From Blastobasis lacticolella (lineage: Eukaryota > Arthropoda > Insecta > Lepidoptera > Blastobasidae): 64,000 bases of DNA. The stretch spans positions 12,577,545-12,641,544 of the forward strand of contig LR990042.1 in assembly GCA_905147135.1 (NCBI GenBank), written 5' to 3'. The translations under genes and the position numbers were made by a program. Shown one piece after another: positions 10,340-21,935 of the stretch. Every line of letters begins with the position of its first letter. The stretch's first letter is position 1. The notes beneath the pieces are model-generated. The model was not told the DNA's origin and did no database searches. It saw only the letters and a list, made by a program, of their open reading frames with translations.

Positions 10340-11720
10340 AATATCCCATGCTTCACCCAGTTGGAGAACCTAGGCAGGGGCGCAACAACCGCCGTATCAG
10401 CCGTATCAATGATACGGGGTCCCAAATCGTTTGTAAGCAAAAATACGTACTGTTATCCTCAATTTCAGTTAAACACTATTTCCCGGAAAAAAAATTCTTT
10501 AGTGATTTTCAGACCAGGGTCGGGGCCCCCTCCGCCAAAGATGCAAATGAAATCAAGTGATACAATCCGTTTTCGTTCTCCTTTCGCTTAGAGATAATTA
10601 ACATTTTTAATAAAAAACAACAACTTAGAGCCCCTCACGCGCACTCACTCATTACGTCATTGAAATTGTGTAAAAATGCACCTATAGCAAAAATGCGAAA
10701 AATCTTGATCTCATGTACAACATATTCAGCACTATCGGTGAGATCATAAGATTTAAGAAACTCCTTACACTGTTCATTGCTCAACGGGTCAGATGGACCT
10801 GGCTCATAATAAAATCGTTTTGGCCCACACGATTTTCGAATTTGACTGTTTTTAAGTTAATCGTGAAAACTTTATAGCCAAAATGTCAGAAATAGAGCTC
10901 GCACGCTCATTAATTAATTGTCTGCGAAGTTAATTTTATTATAAACCAGATGTCAAAAATGTCTACATCGTATAGTCCATTTACTGATTTTATGTTATTC
11001 GCGCAAGTATTCTGAAGGGGTAGTTTGTGAAACTATCGAGCTCGCTACGCTCGCTTATTCAACAAATTATGACATTTTTATATTTATCACGCAAGGTTTT
11101 AATATACCAAAGTCAAGGGCCAATTTACAAATATTCCGATGTCCACCCCGGCCTTTAAGGAGATTCTTGTCATACAAACTACCAACATAAAACATTAACA
11201 AATTATACACCTAAATCTTCCTCAATAGACAAAGTAATTCCACTTTGTCAATTGGTGAAAATCGCATGAAAATCCGTTCAGTAGTTTTTGAGTTTATCGC
11301 GAACAGGCAGACAGACGCGGTGTGGAACTTTCTTTCATACATATGTTATTCTTACTATTAAGGTGATTCAATGCCCATACTAAATTTATCTCGATATTCT
11401 TTCATTTGTTTGAGTGTTTAGTGATTGTATTATGATTTCTACTCTTAGTAAATGTATTCAATGGTGCGCAAAGTGGTTTTCTTTTCAAAAGCAGTTAAAT
11501 CGAAAAAAGCACAAATCGCCGCTTGACGGCGTTGTTTTGTGATTTCATTATTTTTCTTTTTCATTGCTTTGTTTTACATTATTAACATGTATAAATCTAT
11601 TTCGCGCACAATTTAACATATTTTCTAATAGCCAATTGCACAAAAACGTTACATAAAAATTGTATGAAAATCGTACCGCCTTAACACGCGAATGGCTTGG
11701 ATTTAAGTTACTCATTAGCA
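10340..11720. other. Non-coding stretch inside the 5.1-kb element
   Basis: No gene. Short GAGCTCGCTACGCTCGCTTAT-like words occur near 10895 and 11035. AAAATCCGTTCAGTAGTTTT at about 11270, followed by AGACAGACGCGG, resembles a dispersed repeat end often met in Lepidoptera; the assignment is tentative. Confidence 0.35.
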
Positions 11721-11730
11721 TCCCTTGTAG

Positions 11731-11992
11731 CCGTGTGGTGACCGGTAGAGTAGAATAGCACCAACCCCTTACACTCGTGGGTGTCGTACAAGGCGACTAA
11801 CGTTTAGAGGCAAAATATATAGTCTCCATAAACTGGAAAATGGGCAGCAGCGTTTTTCATTGTTATGTTTGCAACACTGCGATCTCCAACCCGCCTGCTA
11901 AGCGTGGAGATTATGGCAATAACCTCCCCTTTTGCGGGAGAAACCCAAACTCCTGCAGTGGACTGTTATGGGCTGTGATGATGATGATGATG
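11731..11992 (+). mobile_element. (GAT)n-tailed SINE-like element with 11-bp target duplication
   Basis: A 262-base unit is flanked by ATCCCTTGTAG on both sides (11720-11730 and 11993-12003). It starts CCGTGTGGTGACCGGTAGAG and ends GGGCTGTGATGATGATGATG. There is no ORF. A perfect target duplication and simple-repeat tail mean retroposition. Other, partly degraded copies: 9055-9118, 15692-15960, 23697-23955, 28465-28600, 43032-43150, 44620-44705. Confidence 0.75.
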
Positions 11993-12425
11993 ATCCCTTG
12001 TAGTTGGGGGTACTAACTATGGGGCCCCAGACAGCTATTGATACGGGGCTGGAAGGCAAGCAACGCCACTGAACCTAGGTCACCTAGTTGAAACACGGAC
12101 CCAAACACAATTTTAGTAATTACTGTCTGTACAAATTACCCGATAAAATAGTGGTAAGCAAATGTATTCCATCACCGACATCATAAGGATTATTATGTTG
12201 GACATGTTTGAGCCTCACTTTATTAAATAAACACAATCAACATTACGGTGCATCTACCAGGAGAACATAAGAGGCGAAATAAGTACGACCCCTAACACGC
12301 GGATCCCTAAAGCCAGTGTTACCAGCAGTAGTTTCCAAAAAAGTACGTCTGGGCTCTTAAAATAGTACGAAAATGGCTAAAAAGTTACGATTTCTTCTTA
12401 TTATCTTCTATATTTTATCGGCCTT

Positions 12426-12440
12426 GGGGGGGGGGGGGGG
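12426..12440 (+). repeat. 15-base G run
   Basis: Fifteen consecutive G bases. The run could form a G-quadruplex or be an unstable homopolymer whose length is hard to sequence. It sits next to a cluster of GTACG/CGTAC words (12340-12590). Confidence 0.9.
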
Positions 12441-12741
12441 TTGCGCACAGGAAAGGTGAAGTGACTACCCCCCTCAGCTAAATTCAGCATTTTGTAAAAA
12501 CGTACTAAATAGTACGATGTGGAGCAAAGTACGCTAAAGGTACGACAGTCGGCCAAATAGTACGTAAATCGTACTAAAAGGTACGATCTGGCAACGCTGC
12601 CTAAAGCGCTGCCTGCTGCCACGCCTCCCGCACCCCGCCGCCCCGTGCGCCGCGCCGAAAGTCGCAGGAAATACCCCGCCACGCCACTGTATATATAGGA
12701 TACCTAAGTACTGTGAAAATAACTGTGATAAGACTGTAAAC

Positions 12742-12850
12742 GATATGAATGAATGAATGATTTATTGCTTCAGGTACCAATATTAACGTAGTCTAGTTTG
12801 TGTACAATGTTCAACAGTTCAAGTATTGTGATAATCATTATTCTGTGCAT
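12742..12850 (-). mobile_element. LINE 3' end with (ATTC)n tail
   Basis: ATGAATGAATGAATGATTTATTG on the plus strand resembles the tail of the minus-strand LINE at 859-1264: a microsatellite followed by a reversed AATAAA context. No coding sequence remains. Confidence 0.45.
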
Positions 12851-13638
12851 AAGTGCAACCAAGCAGTAGGCCAAAGACCATGTTACCTACCTACTTACGT
12901 ATTGCATAGCAACCAGTGCATGCTGTAGTATTGTGTAGCTGTGTGTATGAGTGTATTTACCTATCGGTCATCGAGCCACAAGAAAGCAAGAAAGTGTGGT
13001 TAACTGAGCTGGCACCTGACATTGTTTGTTTCCATAAAATAACGTTTAAAAGGTACGTACCTACATGCCTTAAAGGTCTAGGTGCTAGCTAGACTAGGAG
13101 ACGCTACCTACCACCTAATAGTGACGTTAGAAGCGCAACCGCCGGTGCTTTTCCGACGGGAAATAGGTAGAAAAGACAACGCTTTTATCTTTTCATAAAA
13201 ACATGTAGGTATTTAGTGGAACCTGTCTGTAATGTGTTTCACCAAAACTAGATTCATAAGTGGTTCCCTAGGTATGTAGGTACTTAGATGAGGGAACCGT
13301 GTGAGTAGGTACCTAGTACTTACCTATCTGTGTAGAGCCATTTTGTCAATTGAACGAATCCCGATTTAGTGTAGTAGATATCTACTTTAGTACGTAGCTG
13401 ACTATGTTTATTTTTATTTAGTTTAAGTACCTGCGGCAGTCCACACCGCGGGTCCGGCTGTCTTCCAGACTGATTAACATGTTTTGTTTTTTATTTACGT
13501 AGGTTCCTACCTACCTAACCTACTTAGATACTGTTTTAGGCCTTTAGTTAATAAGTACCTTAGTATTATGAATTTAATTCTTATTTTACCTTTGTTGTGA
13601 TGGGGTGGTTTGTTCTGTTAGGTACCTACCTAGTAGAA

Positions 13639-13955
13639 ATCATCTCGGTGTTAATGACCTGGTTTTGCTCTCGCGCACGAGGGCCTGGGGTCGGCCTTGA
13701 CCATGATCCAGGATTTCGCATTTCAGGTCATTACGTCTGACAGTCCTGAATCCTGCCTGACCCTGCTACCAGGGGAACCTGATTACCTGACCAGATTAAA
13801 ATCATGGTTAGACATTCAGTCGCCTAAATGTGCAGGTTTCATCACGATGTTTTCCGTCAGAAAAGGTCACTGGTACGTGGCGGCAGCGGGTGTCGAACCC
13901 GGTACCTCTCGCGTACGACTCGGATACCGTAACCTTAGGCCACCGACGACGCTCC
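13639..13955 (-). mobile_element. tRNA-derived SINE, nearly full length
   Basis: On the minus strand the head has a diverged A box (GTGGCCTAAGGTTACGG) and a good B box (GGTTCGACACC), then a body with a CACATT...AATG hairpin and the tail GCGCGAGAGC. About 35 bases of the middle are deleted compared with 14738-15090. The apparent protein at 13697-14044 is a shadow of the SINE. Confidence 0.75.
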
Positions 13956-14737
13956 GACTATTTAAGCATACCTACCTATTGAAAATAATTAGTGTAGGTA
14001 AGTTCCTAGTTAATTTGGTAGAGTTTATTCATGGAGATAAGTAGGTAACATTTAGTTCGGCGCCTGGTAGCAAGATGTAGGAGGTTCGTTTGTTTTGTTA
14101 TGAATGGCGCGAGGTTATTAAACTCTTCTTTATGGTGTGTACACACTCAACTTACGCCAACGAAGCGTTGTCGGCCGATTTGGATTTCTAAGGTCCAATA
14201 GGTAATTGCATTTCGTGGTCAAGCAAACGATCTTTGGGAGTTTTGGGAACCTATTCGGGCTCGTAATCGCACGTTTGTTCGTTGGCCTTCGGTATCCGCC
14301 CAAGCTGCGTTTGGTCGATTGCTTCTATCCGTTTGATGTTACCGCCACGCTGCGCTGCGGATCGCCGGCCGGCACACGCCAACGGTGCGTGTGTACGTAG
14401 CATTAGGCTCCTGGTACTAGGCTTAAGGAGGTTGCACTTTTTTCATAGGGGTCGCACGCGGTTATTGACTTCTCCTTCTAGGATCATCAACTTGAAATAG
14501 AGCTGCACATCAACGTAGTCGATACGGTTATTTTTCTTTAAAAACGAAGATTTTTTATGAAAATAAAAATTCAATGTCTGGATAATATGAAGTCGCCAGT
14601 GTACTCTTTGCAAGCTATACTTTAACACCCTTTCGGCTTTATACATGTATTATGAAACACCCTGTATATATGTATAATATTGTTAAACCACGAATATTCG
14701 TTAATTGAACATTTAGTCCATTTAAGGTTTAATTAAA

Positions 14738-15090
14738 GAGCGCCAGTGGCCGAGTGGTTTAGGTATCTGACTCGTAAGCGAGAAGTACTGCGTTCGAATC
14801 CCACTGAGGCCATGTACCAATGACTCTTTTCTGAGATATGTACATTCGTTGAATGTTAACCTATGCTCTTACGGTAAGGGAAAATATCGTGATGAAACCT
14901 GCACATTCAGGCGACTGAATGTGTAACCATGATCCAATCTCGTCAGGTTCTCACCAGTAACACGGAGGTCAGATGGCAGTTGCTCCACTGTAATTATCTA
15001 AACTGCCAAATCCTGGATAATGGCCTAGGTGGACCCCAGGCCCTCGTGCACGAGAGCACAACCGGGACATTGACGCCAATATTATTATCA
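14738..15090 (+). mobile_element. tRNA-derived SINE, full length
   Basis: The head is tRNA-like: A box TGGCCGAGTGG (14747-14757) and B box CGTTCGAATCC (14791-14801), as in Ser/Leu-type tRNAs. A body of about 270 bases follows with hairpin CATTCAG-GCGA-CTGAATG and the tail segment CGAGAGCACAACCGGGACAT. This is the best reference copy in the window. Others: 13639, 15988, 17560, 19928, 22662, 45594, 51508, 61650. Confidence 0.82.
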
Positions 15091-15690
15091 AGGTGACAAA
15101 AGCGTGTACTACTTAAATTCTCTTTATTCTCTGTTACTATTTGCATTATTTTCTATTTACTATTCAGTGACAGACGAACAGCCAGACCTACAGACAGTTA
15201 TTTACCCATCAACAATTCATTTAGTTTTCAACAAAACTTTTAAATTTTAACAAAAACCGGTTTCAATACCTCTTTTAGCAGACTTTTTAATGTTTAGTTC
15301 ATTCGGTAAGTCCTACTTAATTATTATCTTTACGTTGAATATAAAACGTTAGTTAACTTCAATGGGCTACAGATTTACGAGCTAGGCTTACCACAAACGT
15401 CTGCCTAGTGATTTGTCTAAAAAGTTCGCTAATAATGAGCGGGCTCCAAAGAAACTTTTCCACTTTATTTTGTAAAATATGTCCATGGAACTAATCACTT
15501 CGTGTTACCATTGTTTCTCTTTTTCAGGAGCTGGTGTTTAATTCAGTGCTAGTTGAAATGTTACTTTCAGTAGGTATATTTATTTTTTATTTAGGGTTGC
15601 TTAAGCGAAGGGTGCGGCACGTGCGCAGAATGTTTATTGAAAAGTGTCCGATTTCGACTGATACTTAAATATTTAATTAAGGTCTCTATC
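15091..15690. other. Non-coding stretch
   Basis: Nothing recognisable: AT-rich, no gene, no repeat I can place. Confidence 0.5.
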
Positions 15691-15691
15691 T

Positions 15692-15960
15692 GTCATTATC
15701 ATCACAGCCCATAACAGTCCACTGCAGGACTTAGGGCCTCTCCCACAAAAAGGGAGGTTATTGCCATAATCTCCACGCTTGGCAGTCGGGTTGGAGATCG
15801 CAGTGTTATAATATAACAATGGAAAATGCTGCTGCCCATTTTCCAGTTTTCAGAGGCGCTTAGATCTTTTGCCTCGAAAACATTAGTCGCCTTGTACGAC
15901 ACCCGCGTGTGTAAGGGGTTGGTGCTATTCTACTCTGCCGGACACCACACGGCACACTAT
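15692..15960 (-). mobile_element. (GAT)n-tailed SINE-like element
   Basis: Reverse-complement copy of 11731-11992: ATCATCACAGCCCATAACAG at the left and GCCGGACACCACACGGC at the right. Good overall match with small indels. Confidence 0.72.
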
Positions 15961-15987
15961 GTGTACTTACCAAATAAAAAAAAATAA

Positions 15988-16130
15988 TCATCTTGGCGTT
16001 AACGTCCCGGTTGTGCTCTCGAACACGAGGGCGCGAGGTCCGCTTTGACCATGATCCAGGATTTGGCAGATCAGATAATTACATTAGAGCGACTGGCATC
16101 TGACCTCCGTAACACTGCTACCTGCTATAT
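15988..16130 (-). mobile_element. tRNA-derived SINE, 3' part only
   Basis: ATCATCTTGGCGTTAACGTC through TGACCATGATCCAGGATTTG and CTGACCTCCGTAACACTGC is the reversed 3' half of the SINE at 14738. The head is missing. Confidence 0.7.
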
Positions 16131-17559
16131 ACTTACCAAATACCATCCAAAAATTTAAGTAGCTAGAATGGAAATATCGTTCGAAAATTTAAATACATTG
16201 CTCACGGTTCACCGAACAATTATTATTATTTTTATAGTTTAGTTAATGTAGTAGTTGTTTATTTAGTTGTTGGCCTCCAGTTCCATACTACGGCCCAAAG
16301 CGGAACATACGTAGGTATTGTTGCCACTTTGCAGAACCACATATACCTACTTGGTTCCAAAAACCACATTGTTTCTAAATATAATTTCTACTGTTTTCGT
16401 GGGTGGGACAACACCATTATTCACCAACATTATCTCTATACCATATTGAGTGCCACAAGCGACGATCCTGACACACCTTTCGCTTCTTCCACATTAATAC
16501 ATCACATGCACTATCGCACACATAACCAAAATAACAGTTGTCTATAGATATATAATTTTTTTTTTCGATTATTTGTGTTGTCAGTGTATTGGCAGATACC
16601 ATAGAAAAGAGGAGAGCACACCTCCCTCCCACTCTTCTGCGAGCAGCCATTCATTACTGATATTGTTACTTTGGATTACTTTCAAGTTGAAAAACCCTTT
16701 CGCTGAGCATGTTTTCTATCCACCCGAGATTGTTTCGGGTACCTACTTTGTGTTAGTTCAGTACATTGTTAGTACTAATGAAGTTTGTTTCTAAAGCTCC
16801 TTGTACATGTATAAAAGAAATCCAGAAAGATTGATTTGAAATTAATGGCAGACAACTGAGTGAAGTGGCAATTCAACTGAATTGCAATATGCAAGTTAGT
16901 TTTTGTACATTTGGTGTGTGATGAGTGCCTTATGTCCGATTGCTTTAAGTTTGCGAGGTTTAGGCGACGCATAATAAAAGCATTACACCAACCTCGAATG
17001 AAAACTAAACTCGCTAAATCACTCTTAACTTCATGACACTGATTTTGTGACTCCTAGATGCTTAGGAAATCTGTCGCCTAAGTTTACTGCAACCAGCATC
17101 TCAAGGGCTCTCTGTCACATAGGCTATCTAAAGTTTTGAGTAGAAAGAAGGTAAGGTTTGGTATATATGACGTGGCATAGGTGTGTAGCCGGTCATGGCC
17201 ACGTCAGGTCACGGACATAATAATATCGAATAAGTCATATTTATTTAATTCTGTTTTCGTGTTTCGGTTTCTATGTATATTTTATACTTTAAATAATATT
17301 TAATCATCTTGACTGAAAAACAGTTTGAATGTGTTTTGATAGTGGTGAGGATTTCCTTTTTTTTTGTTTTTTGCAAGCAATAATTTATTGCAGTGTGCGA
17401 CTTTTTCGATATAAAGTAAAAAAGGTAATTTACTTGTAACAATATCTATACTTAGACGAAAACGCTGGATACAATATCGGTACAAACAAATTTTGCCTGC
17501 AGAAAAAGTGTTATGATATGGCAATGATAATGTTAGTTTATTTGGATAACCGTAGAGTA
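16131..17559. other. Non-coding stretch
   Basis: No supported gene. Reading frames here are short and lack domain character or splice context. No repeat recognised. Confidence 0.45.
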
Positions 17560-17912
17560 GTATTGGTGGCCGAATCGTTAAGGTATCCGACTCGTACGCG
17601 AGAGGTATCGGGTCCGAATTCCACTGCGGCCATGTACCCAATACCTCTTTTCTGAGTTATGTACATTAGTTGAATGCGAACCGATGCTCTTACGGCGAGG
17701 GAAAACATTGTGATGAAACTTGCGCATTCAGTCGCCTGAATGTGTAACTATGATCCAATTTGCTCAGGTTCCCTGGTAGCAGGGTCACGGAGGAAAGATG
17801 GCAGTCGCTCCACTGTAATTATCTGATCTGCCAAAACCTGGATCATGGTTAAGGCGAACGTCGGGCCTTCGTGCGCGAGAGCACAACCAGGACATTAACG
17901 AAAAGATGATGT
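17560..17912 (+). mobile_element. tRNA-derived SINE, full length
   Basis: Head with A box TGGCCGAATCG and diverged B box GGTCCGAATTCC, then the body and the tail GCGCGAGAGCACAACCAGGA. The four-base loop of its central hairpin is TCGC where most other copies have GCGA, that is, reversed. Confidence 0.8.
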
Positions 17913-19358
17913 TTATTGTTAAATAGATACGCATACGCCTTTTTTGTAAGTTTTCCTATGCAGGTAACACAGATAGAATCATGGGTTTAAGCTTTACTGG
18001 CAAAACCAAATAATCATGTCCTACTGATAACGCGTAAATTAATGCCTGTATATCTACTATAGCTATACATGTGCTGTACATATATGTTTCACAATTTCCA
18101 TATACTTACGGCGAAGCGAATTTAAATATTCTCTCAGCAAGTCTTGGGGTACTCGCTAAATTCGCTTCCTACTTAGTTCACATGCAAATTATGTTCGAAC
18201 AAGCCCGTCTTAATGCATTTTCTTACATTTTGTACCTACTTTCGCTCCACTCTCCATTGGCTTTTATTGTGGTAAGTGCACCTTAGGGATGCTAACAGGG
18301 AATTGCATGCTCTTTTAATTAGACTGGCTATTTTACAAAGTGCAATTTGTTACTTAGCATCTAGAGTTGAAGTTTAATCATTTTACATAGCTTTATTTGA
18401 GTGCTAACTTCAATTTAGGCCCTTAAAAATAAAGTCTACCCTCTTATAACGTTTGAATGTTAACCGTTCGTGATAATTTAAGTTAAAAGGTCTGGAATTT
18501 TCTTACACGAATGGCCTGTAACGCCACAAAAATACATTAAAGTGGGTAACATGAGCCTTCGTGATTTTATAATAGTCCAATGCAGCGGGTAGTTGGTGCT
18601 TGATTCAAAAAGAGCGTGCTTCAATCTGATATGGGCGAAATGAATCAAGGGGCGGCGCCGGGGCACATGCTGCCTTCCATTAGCCCGCAATTGCTCTACA
18701 ACATAATTTTTGTTTCCATTATATAAATCAACTGTCGGAAATGGAGAAATAAATCAAATTATGTTTCTTTGGGCAAAGAAATCGTTAATATCTGATCGAG
18801 GTGCCATGTTTACTGAGTAGGACGATGTTTATGAAATATTCAAGACAATCTTTGCATTATCTTTCTGTGTAGAATTAATACTCGTTGGTCTTTTTTCGTT
18901 GCTACTTTATTTAAAATATCAAGTGTTCTGATACAGTAATAATAAAAATGAGGATTCATAATAATAAACATCTTTTAACCACCTAAATATGACTCGTTAT
19001 AGCTGTAGCGTATTTGAATTTAATTTCTGTAGACTACATCACGAATGGCAATAAATTCATTTGTCCGCACGACTCCCGTCCGTATCAATTCGGCAGATGG
19101 TGCGTTGAAGGGTGATAATTAAGTTCGAGTATTGGAATTTTCACCCGGTCGTTAATAGGGTGGTGTCGTTTTGAAGGAACCATTAATTTGCCAGTAGGTA
19201 CATTATTAGCGGCCGGTGATCGATGGTCTGCCGTTGGTTTGATGAATTGCTGTTATGGTAGCCTCGCTGGCGCTGGCAATTTCCACGTATGTTGCCTGCG
19301 ATGTGTGGAAATGGTCCGAGCAGCCCCTTAAAATATCTACCGCCTGATAACTTGTAAA
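17913..19358. other. Non-coding stretch
   Basis: No gene or repeat recognised. Moderately complex sequence around 19080-19330 is less AT-rich than its neighbours but has no open frame or splice pattern I can defend. Confidence 0.4.
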
Positions 19359-19408
19359 GTACTAGCCATTACCACGTAAAAAACATTTTACGTGGTAATG
19401 GCTAGTAC
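19359..19408. repeat. Perfect 23-bp palindrome with 4-base loop
   Basis: Arms 19359-19381 and 19386-19408 are exact reverse complements (starting GTACTAGCCATTACC), separated by AACA. It could form a stable hairpin in DNA or RNA. Nothing like it lies elsewhere in the window. Confidence 0.9.
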
Positions 19409-19927
19409 GGCGTTGCTGTAAAGGATGTGTGGTATAAATATTATATTGGATAGATGTGTAGTAGGTTAATGTAGGTAGTAGAAGAGAATGCTGAGACCGA
19501 TTATCTTTTTCTGTATTATCTTTTACTTTTTTTTTTTTTATCTTCTTAAGTCTATCATTACAGGTCTTAATTTAATGCAAAATATTATTACTTACGGTGT
19601 TTTGATGGGGATCCTGATACTGATTGAACAGTCTCGGAGGCCGATTGGCTCGCCATTACGGTATTTTTAATTTTTATAACTATTATTATAATTTAAATAA
19701 ACATCGCGTAGAATTTTACTGGTTTAATTCGTTTTTATTCTGACAAAGGTGGAAAAGCTTGGTCTTTACTGATGTCATAATAACTTTTAATTGTGGGTTG
19801 GAGCGATAAGCGCGTTGGACGTGCACAAATTAGTTATACGGAAGTAGTATGGCCAGTTATAGGGATAGGATGCGGTATTTCGGTTAAAGGAATCGGAAAC
19901 CAGTCGATTTAGATACATTCTGTCAAG

Positions 19928-20010
19928 GTCATTCGTGGTCAAGGTGGATTCCGGGCCCTCGTGCGCGAGAGCACAACCGGGACATTAACGCCAAGATGAT
20001 GATTTTTTTA
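19928..20010 (+). mobile_element. tRNA-derived SINE, 3' end only
   Basis: CGTGCGCGAGAGCACAACCG and GGACATTAACGCCAAGATGA match the SINE tail. It is truncated at the 5' side. Confidence 0.75.
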
Positions 20011-20054
20011 GAAACATTCTGTGATGCTACTGTTCATACACATACCTATATTAT

Positions 20055-20112
20055 TATTGTGTCGTGGTATGTGTAATGCTATGTATAATAAATGTCTTTC
20101 TTTCTTTCTATA
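20055..20112 (+). mobile_element. LINE 3' tail of the (TTTC)n type
   Basis: GTGTAATGCTATGTATAATAAATGTCTTTC with a CTTT microsatellite. The same tail type occurs at 60830-60870 beside an RTE fragment, so an RTE origin is likely. Confidence 0.45.
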
Positions 20113-21540
20113 TTGAGCTCTTTGCTATATCACAATTATTGCTGAGTTCAGTGGAGTCTACTTAAGTGCATTGTATTAAGATGAAAAAAAGCTTTCGTGC
20201 CCAGCCCTTCTATTGGCGTTATTTTTTATCCCATAAATGTTGACCAGCCACTTATGAACCACTACCGCTTTGTCGATACCCTATGCCTATTCTCTAAACG
20301 GTACCAATAATAAATCCATTTATTTCGCATAAATATAAAGAAAATTAGTGTCAAATATTGCCCATGATTTTATACTAGCTTTGGCCAACAAGACCGAAAG
20401 ATATAACACCCTTAGAGCTGCCGGAGCTCTAGCTATTTGCATGAGAAGTGTGCGGGCGAATGCACGTCTGGCTGCGCTGGGCCTTAATGGCTGAACTATT
20501 TAAATGTCTTACCCCATATCTTTATTCAATTTCGTAACACACGCCTGCCGAGCATTCGAGAGTTATGATTAAAACTTCCTTCCTGCCCATAGAGGTAAAA
20601 GAACAGAGTTTTACATAAAATAACGAGCAGTGTGGCGTCGAATCTGCATTTCTATAAGTTGTGACTTGCGAGCTTATAATATAAACTAAGGTAGGCCGTA
20701 AGCTTTATGGTCTTATAAAGAATATATACTTTTTTTTTATTCAAGCAAAGGCAAGGACGGACAGTGACACCTGATGGAAAGTGGCCATTGTCGTCCCGGA
20801 AATTCAAGGGGAGCGAATGCGGTACTTTTATGGTAAATATAGTTAATGGGTTTAATGTTTATTATTAATATTGATTAAAAATAACAATAATACGTTCAAT
20901 GAATATCTATTTTCTAGCGATACCCTATAGCGAATCTTACACAAGTAGTTTGGTGGGACAAAGTGGGTCCTTAAGAAAACGAAAGCCCGCGCCGATTCGG
21001 TAATCGTATTACAAGTTCTTATTTTCTCTTTGATTTCGTGGAAAGATCTGTTCTCTACATACAAACTACATTAAAAATGATTACAATTGGTCATACACTT
21101 AACAAAAAGCCTACGAAACATTCCAACTATGTCGACCACCTTCACCTCGCGAACTTGTTCACGGAAATGCGAGCCTGTTATTGGTGGAGCCGAACAAAAC
21201 CTGGCTCAGAGCATTGTGCGCCGTTCAATCAGTACCAGCTACTTAAGTGATTGATTTTAAAAAGTCCGTGCCTCCAGTTAGCTGGTACCATTACCTATAT
21301 TTGACTCTTGTGTTCTCTTCACGGTCGCACCCAGTTTAGGAAAGAGACATGATGGTGAATAGGGGTTTAGGTCGCTCTCTAGATGCGATAAGGCTCTCTA
21401 TATCGAGGTTTTGTAAAACTATGGCGAGTTTTATAAAACCTCGACGCTTGAATATTATTGTCGAACAATTTTGAGTTCTTACTTTGGGGCTAGATAGCGC
21501 TGTGTGAGTTTGTAAAAAAATCTCACCTGACAGGCGTGGA
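20113..21540. other. Non-coding stretch
   Basis: No gene. A T-run at about 20730 with ACCTGATGGAAAGTGGCCAT resembles the poly(A) side of the 345-bp repeat family. An imperfect hairpin (CGAGGTTTTGTAAAAC and its inverse) lies at about 21404-21445. Confidence 0.35.
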
Positions 21541-21543
21541 GGT

Positions 21544-21935
21544 TGTAAGTACCTTCTTCTGCTTCAACATTTCGCCGTCCAGCTCTGAACATATGTCTCC
21601 CCCAGTCTCCTCCATCCCGAACGACAGGAAGTCTCCCTCATCCACATTTTCCCGGCCACCTTGGTGATGTCGTCGGACCATCTTGCCTTTGGTCTACCAG
21701 GGTTCCTTGTATTCGTTCTTGGCTGCCATAAAGTTAATTTCTGACTCCAGCGTCCATCCGAGCACCTCATGATATGACCAGCCCACTGCCACTTAAATCT
21801 GGCAACCCTATTCCCCACATCTGTAACACCGGTCCGCCTACGATCTCGATGTTCCTGATACGATCCCTTAGGGATATCCGTAGCATAGCTCTCTCCATTC
21901 CTACACTCTCTCTCCATACCTAACCTCAATTGGTG
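21544..21935 (-). pseudogene. RTE-type LINE, C-terminal coding fragment
   Basis: One open frame of about 121 codons ends the RTE polyprotein: RTGVTDVGNRVARFKWQWAG, HIMRCSDGRWSQK, NPGRPKARWSDDITKVAG and WRRLGETYVQSW. These match the conserved C-terminus of insect RTE elements (KWQWAGHIxRxxDGRW, GRPxxRWxDDI). There are no stops, but endonuclease and RT are absent, so it is a 5'-truncated copy. Confidence 0.82.

Larger units (their letters stand above)
9581..14667. mobile_element. Possible 5.1-kb element with 34-bp terminal inverted repeats
   Basis: Bases 9581-9614 (ATACAGGGTGTTTCATAATA...) recur inverted at 14634-14667 with one mismatch in 34. Sequence just inside the two ends is not alike, so they are better read as two ends of one element than as two copies of a short one. 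TA dinucleotides next to CAGGG fit a Tc1/mariner-like TA target. No transposase is readable. The inside holds a (GAT)n SINE, a LINE tail and a tRNA-type SINE, which would be later insertions. Confidence 0.42.

Noticed and set aside
13697..14044. 115-codon open frame
   Set aside because: It lies across a SINE in reverse orientation; no domain.
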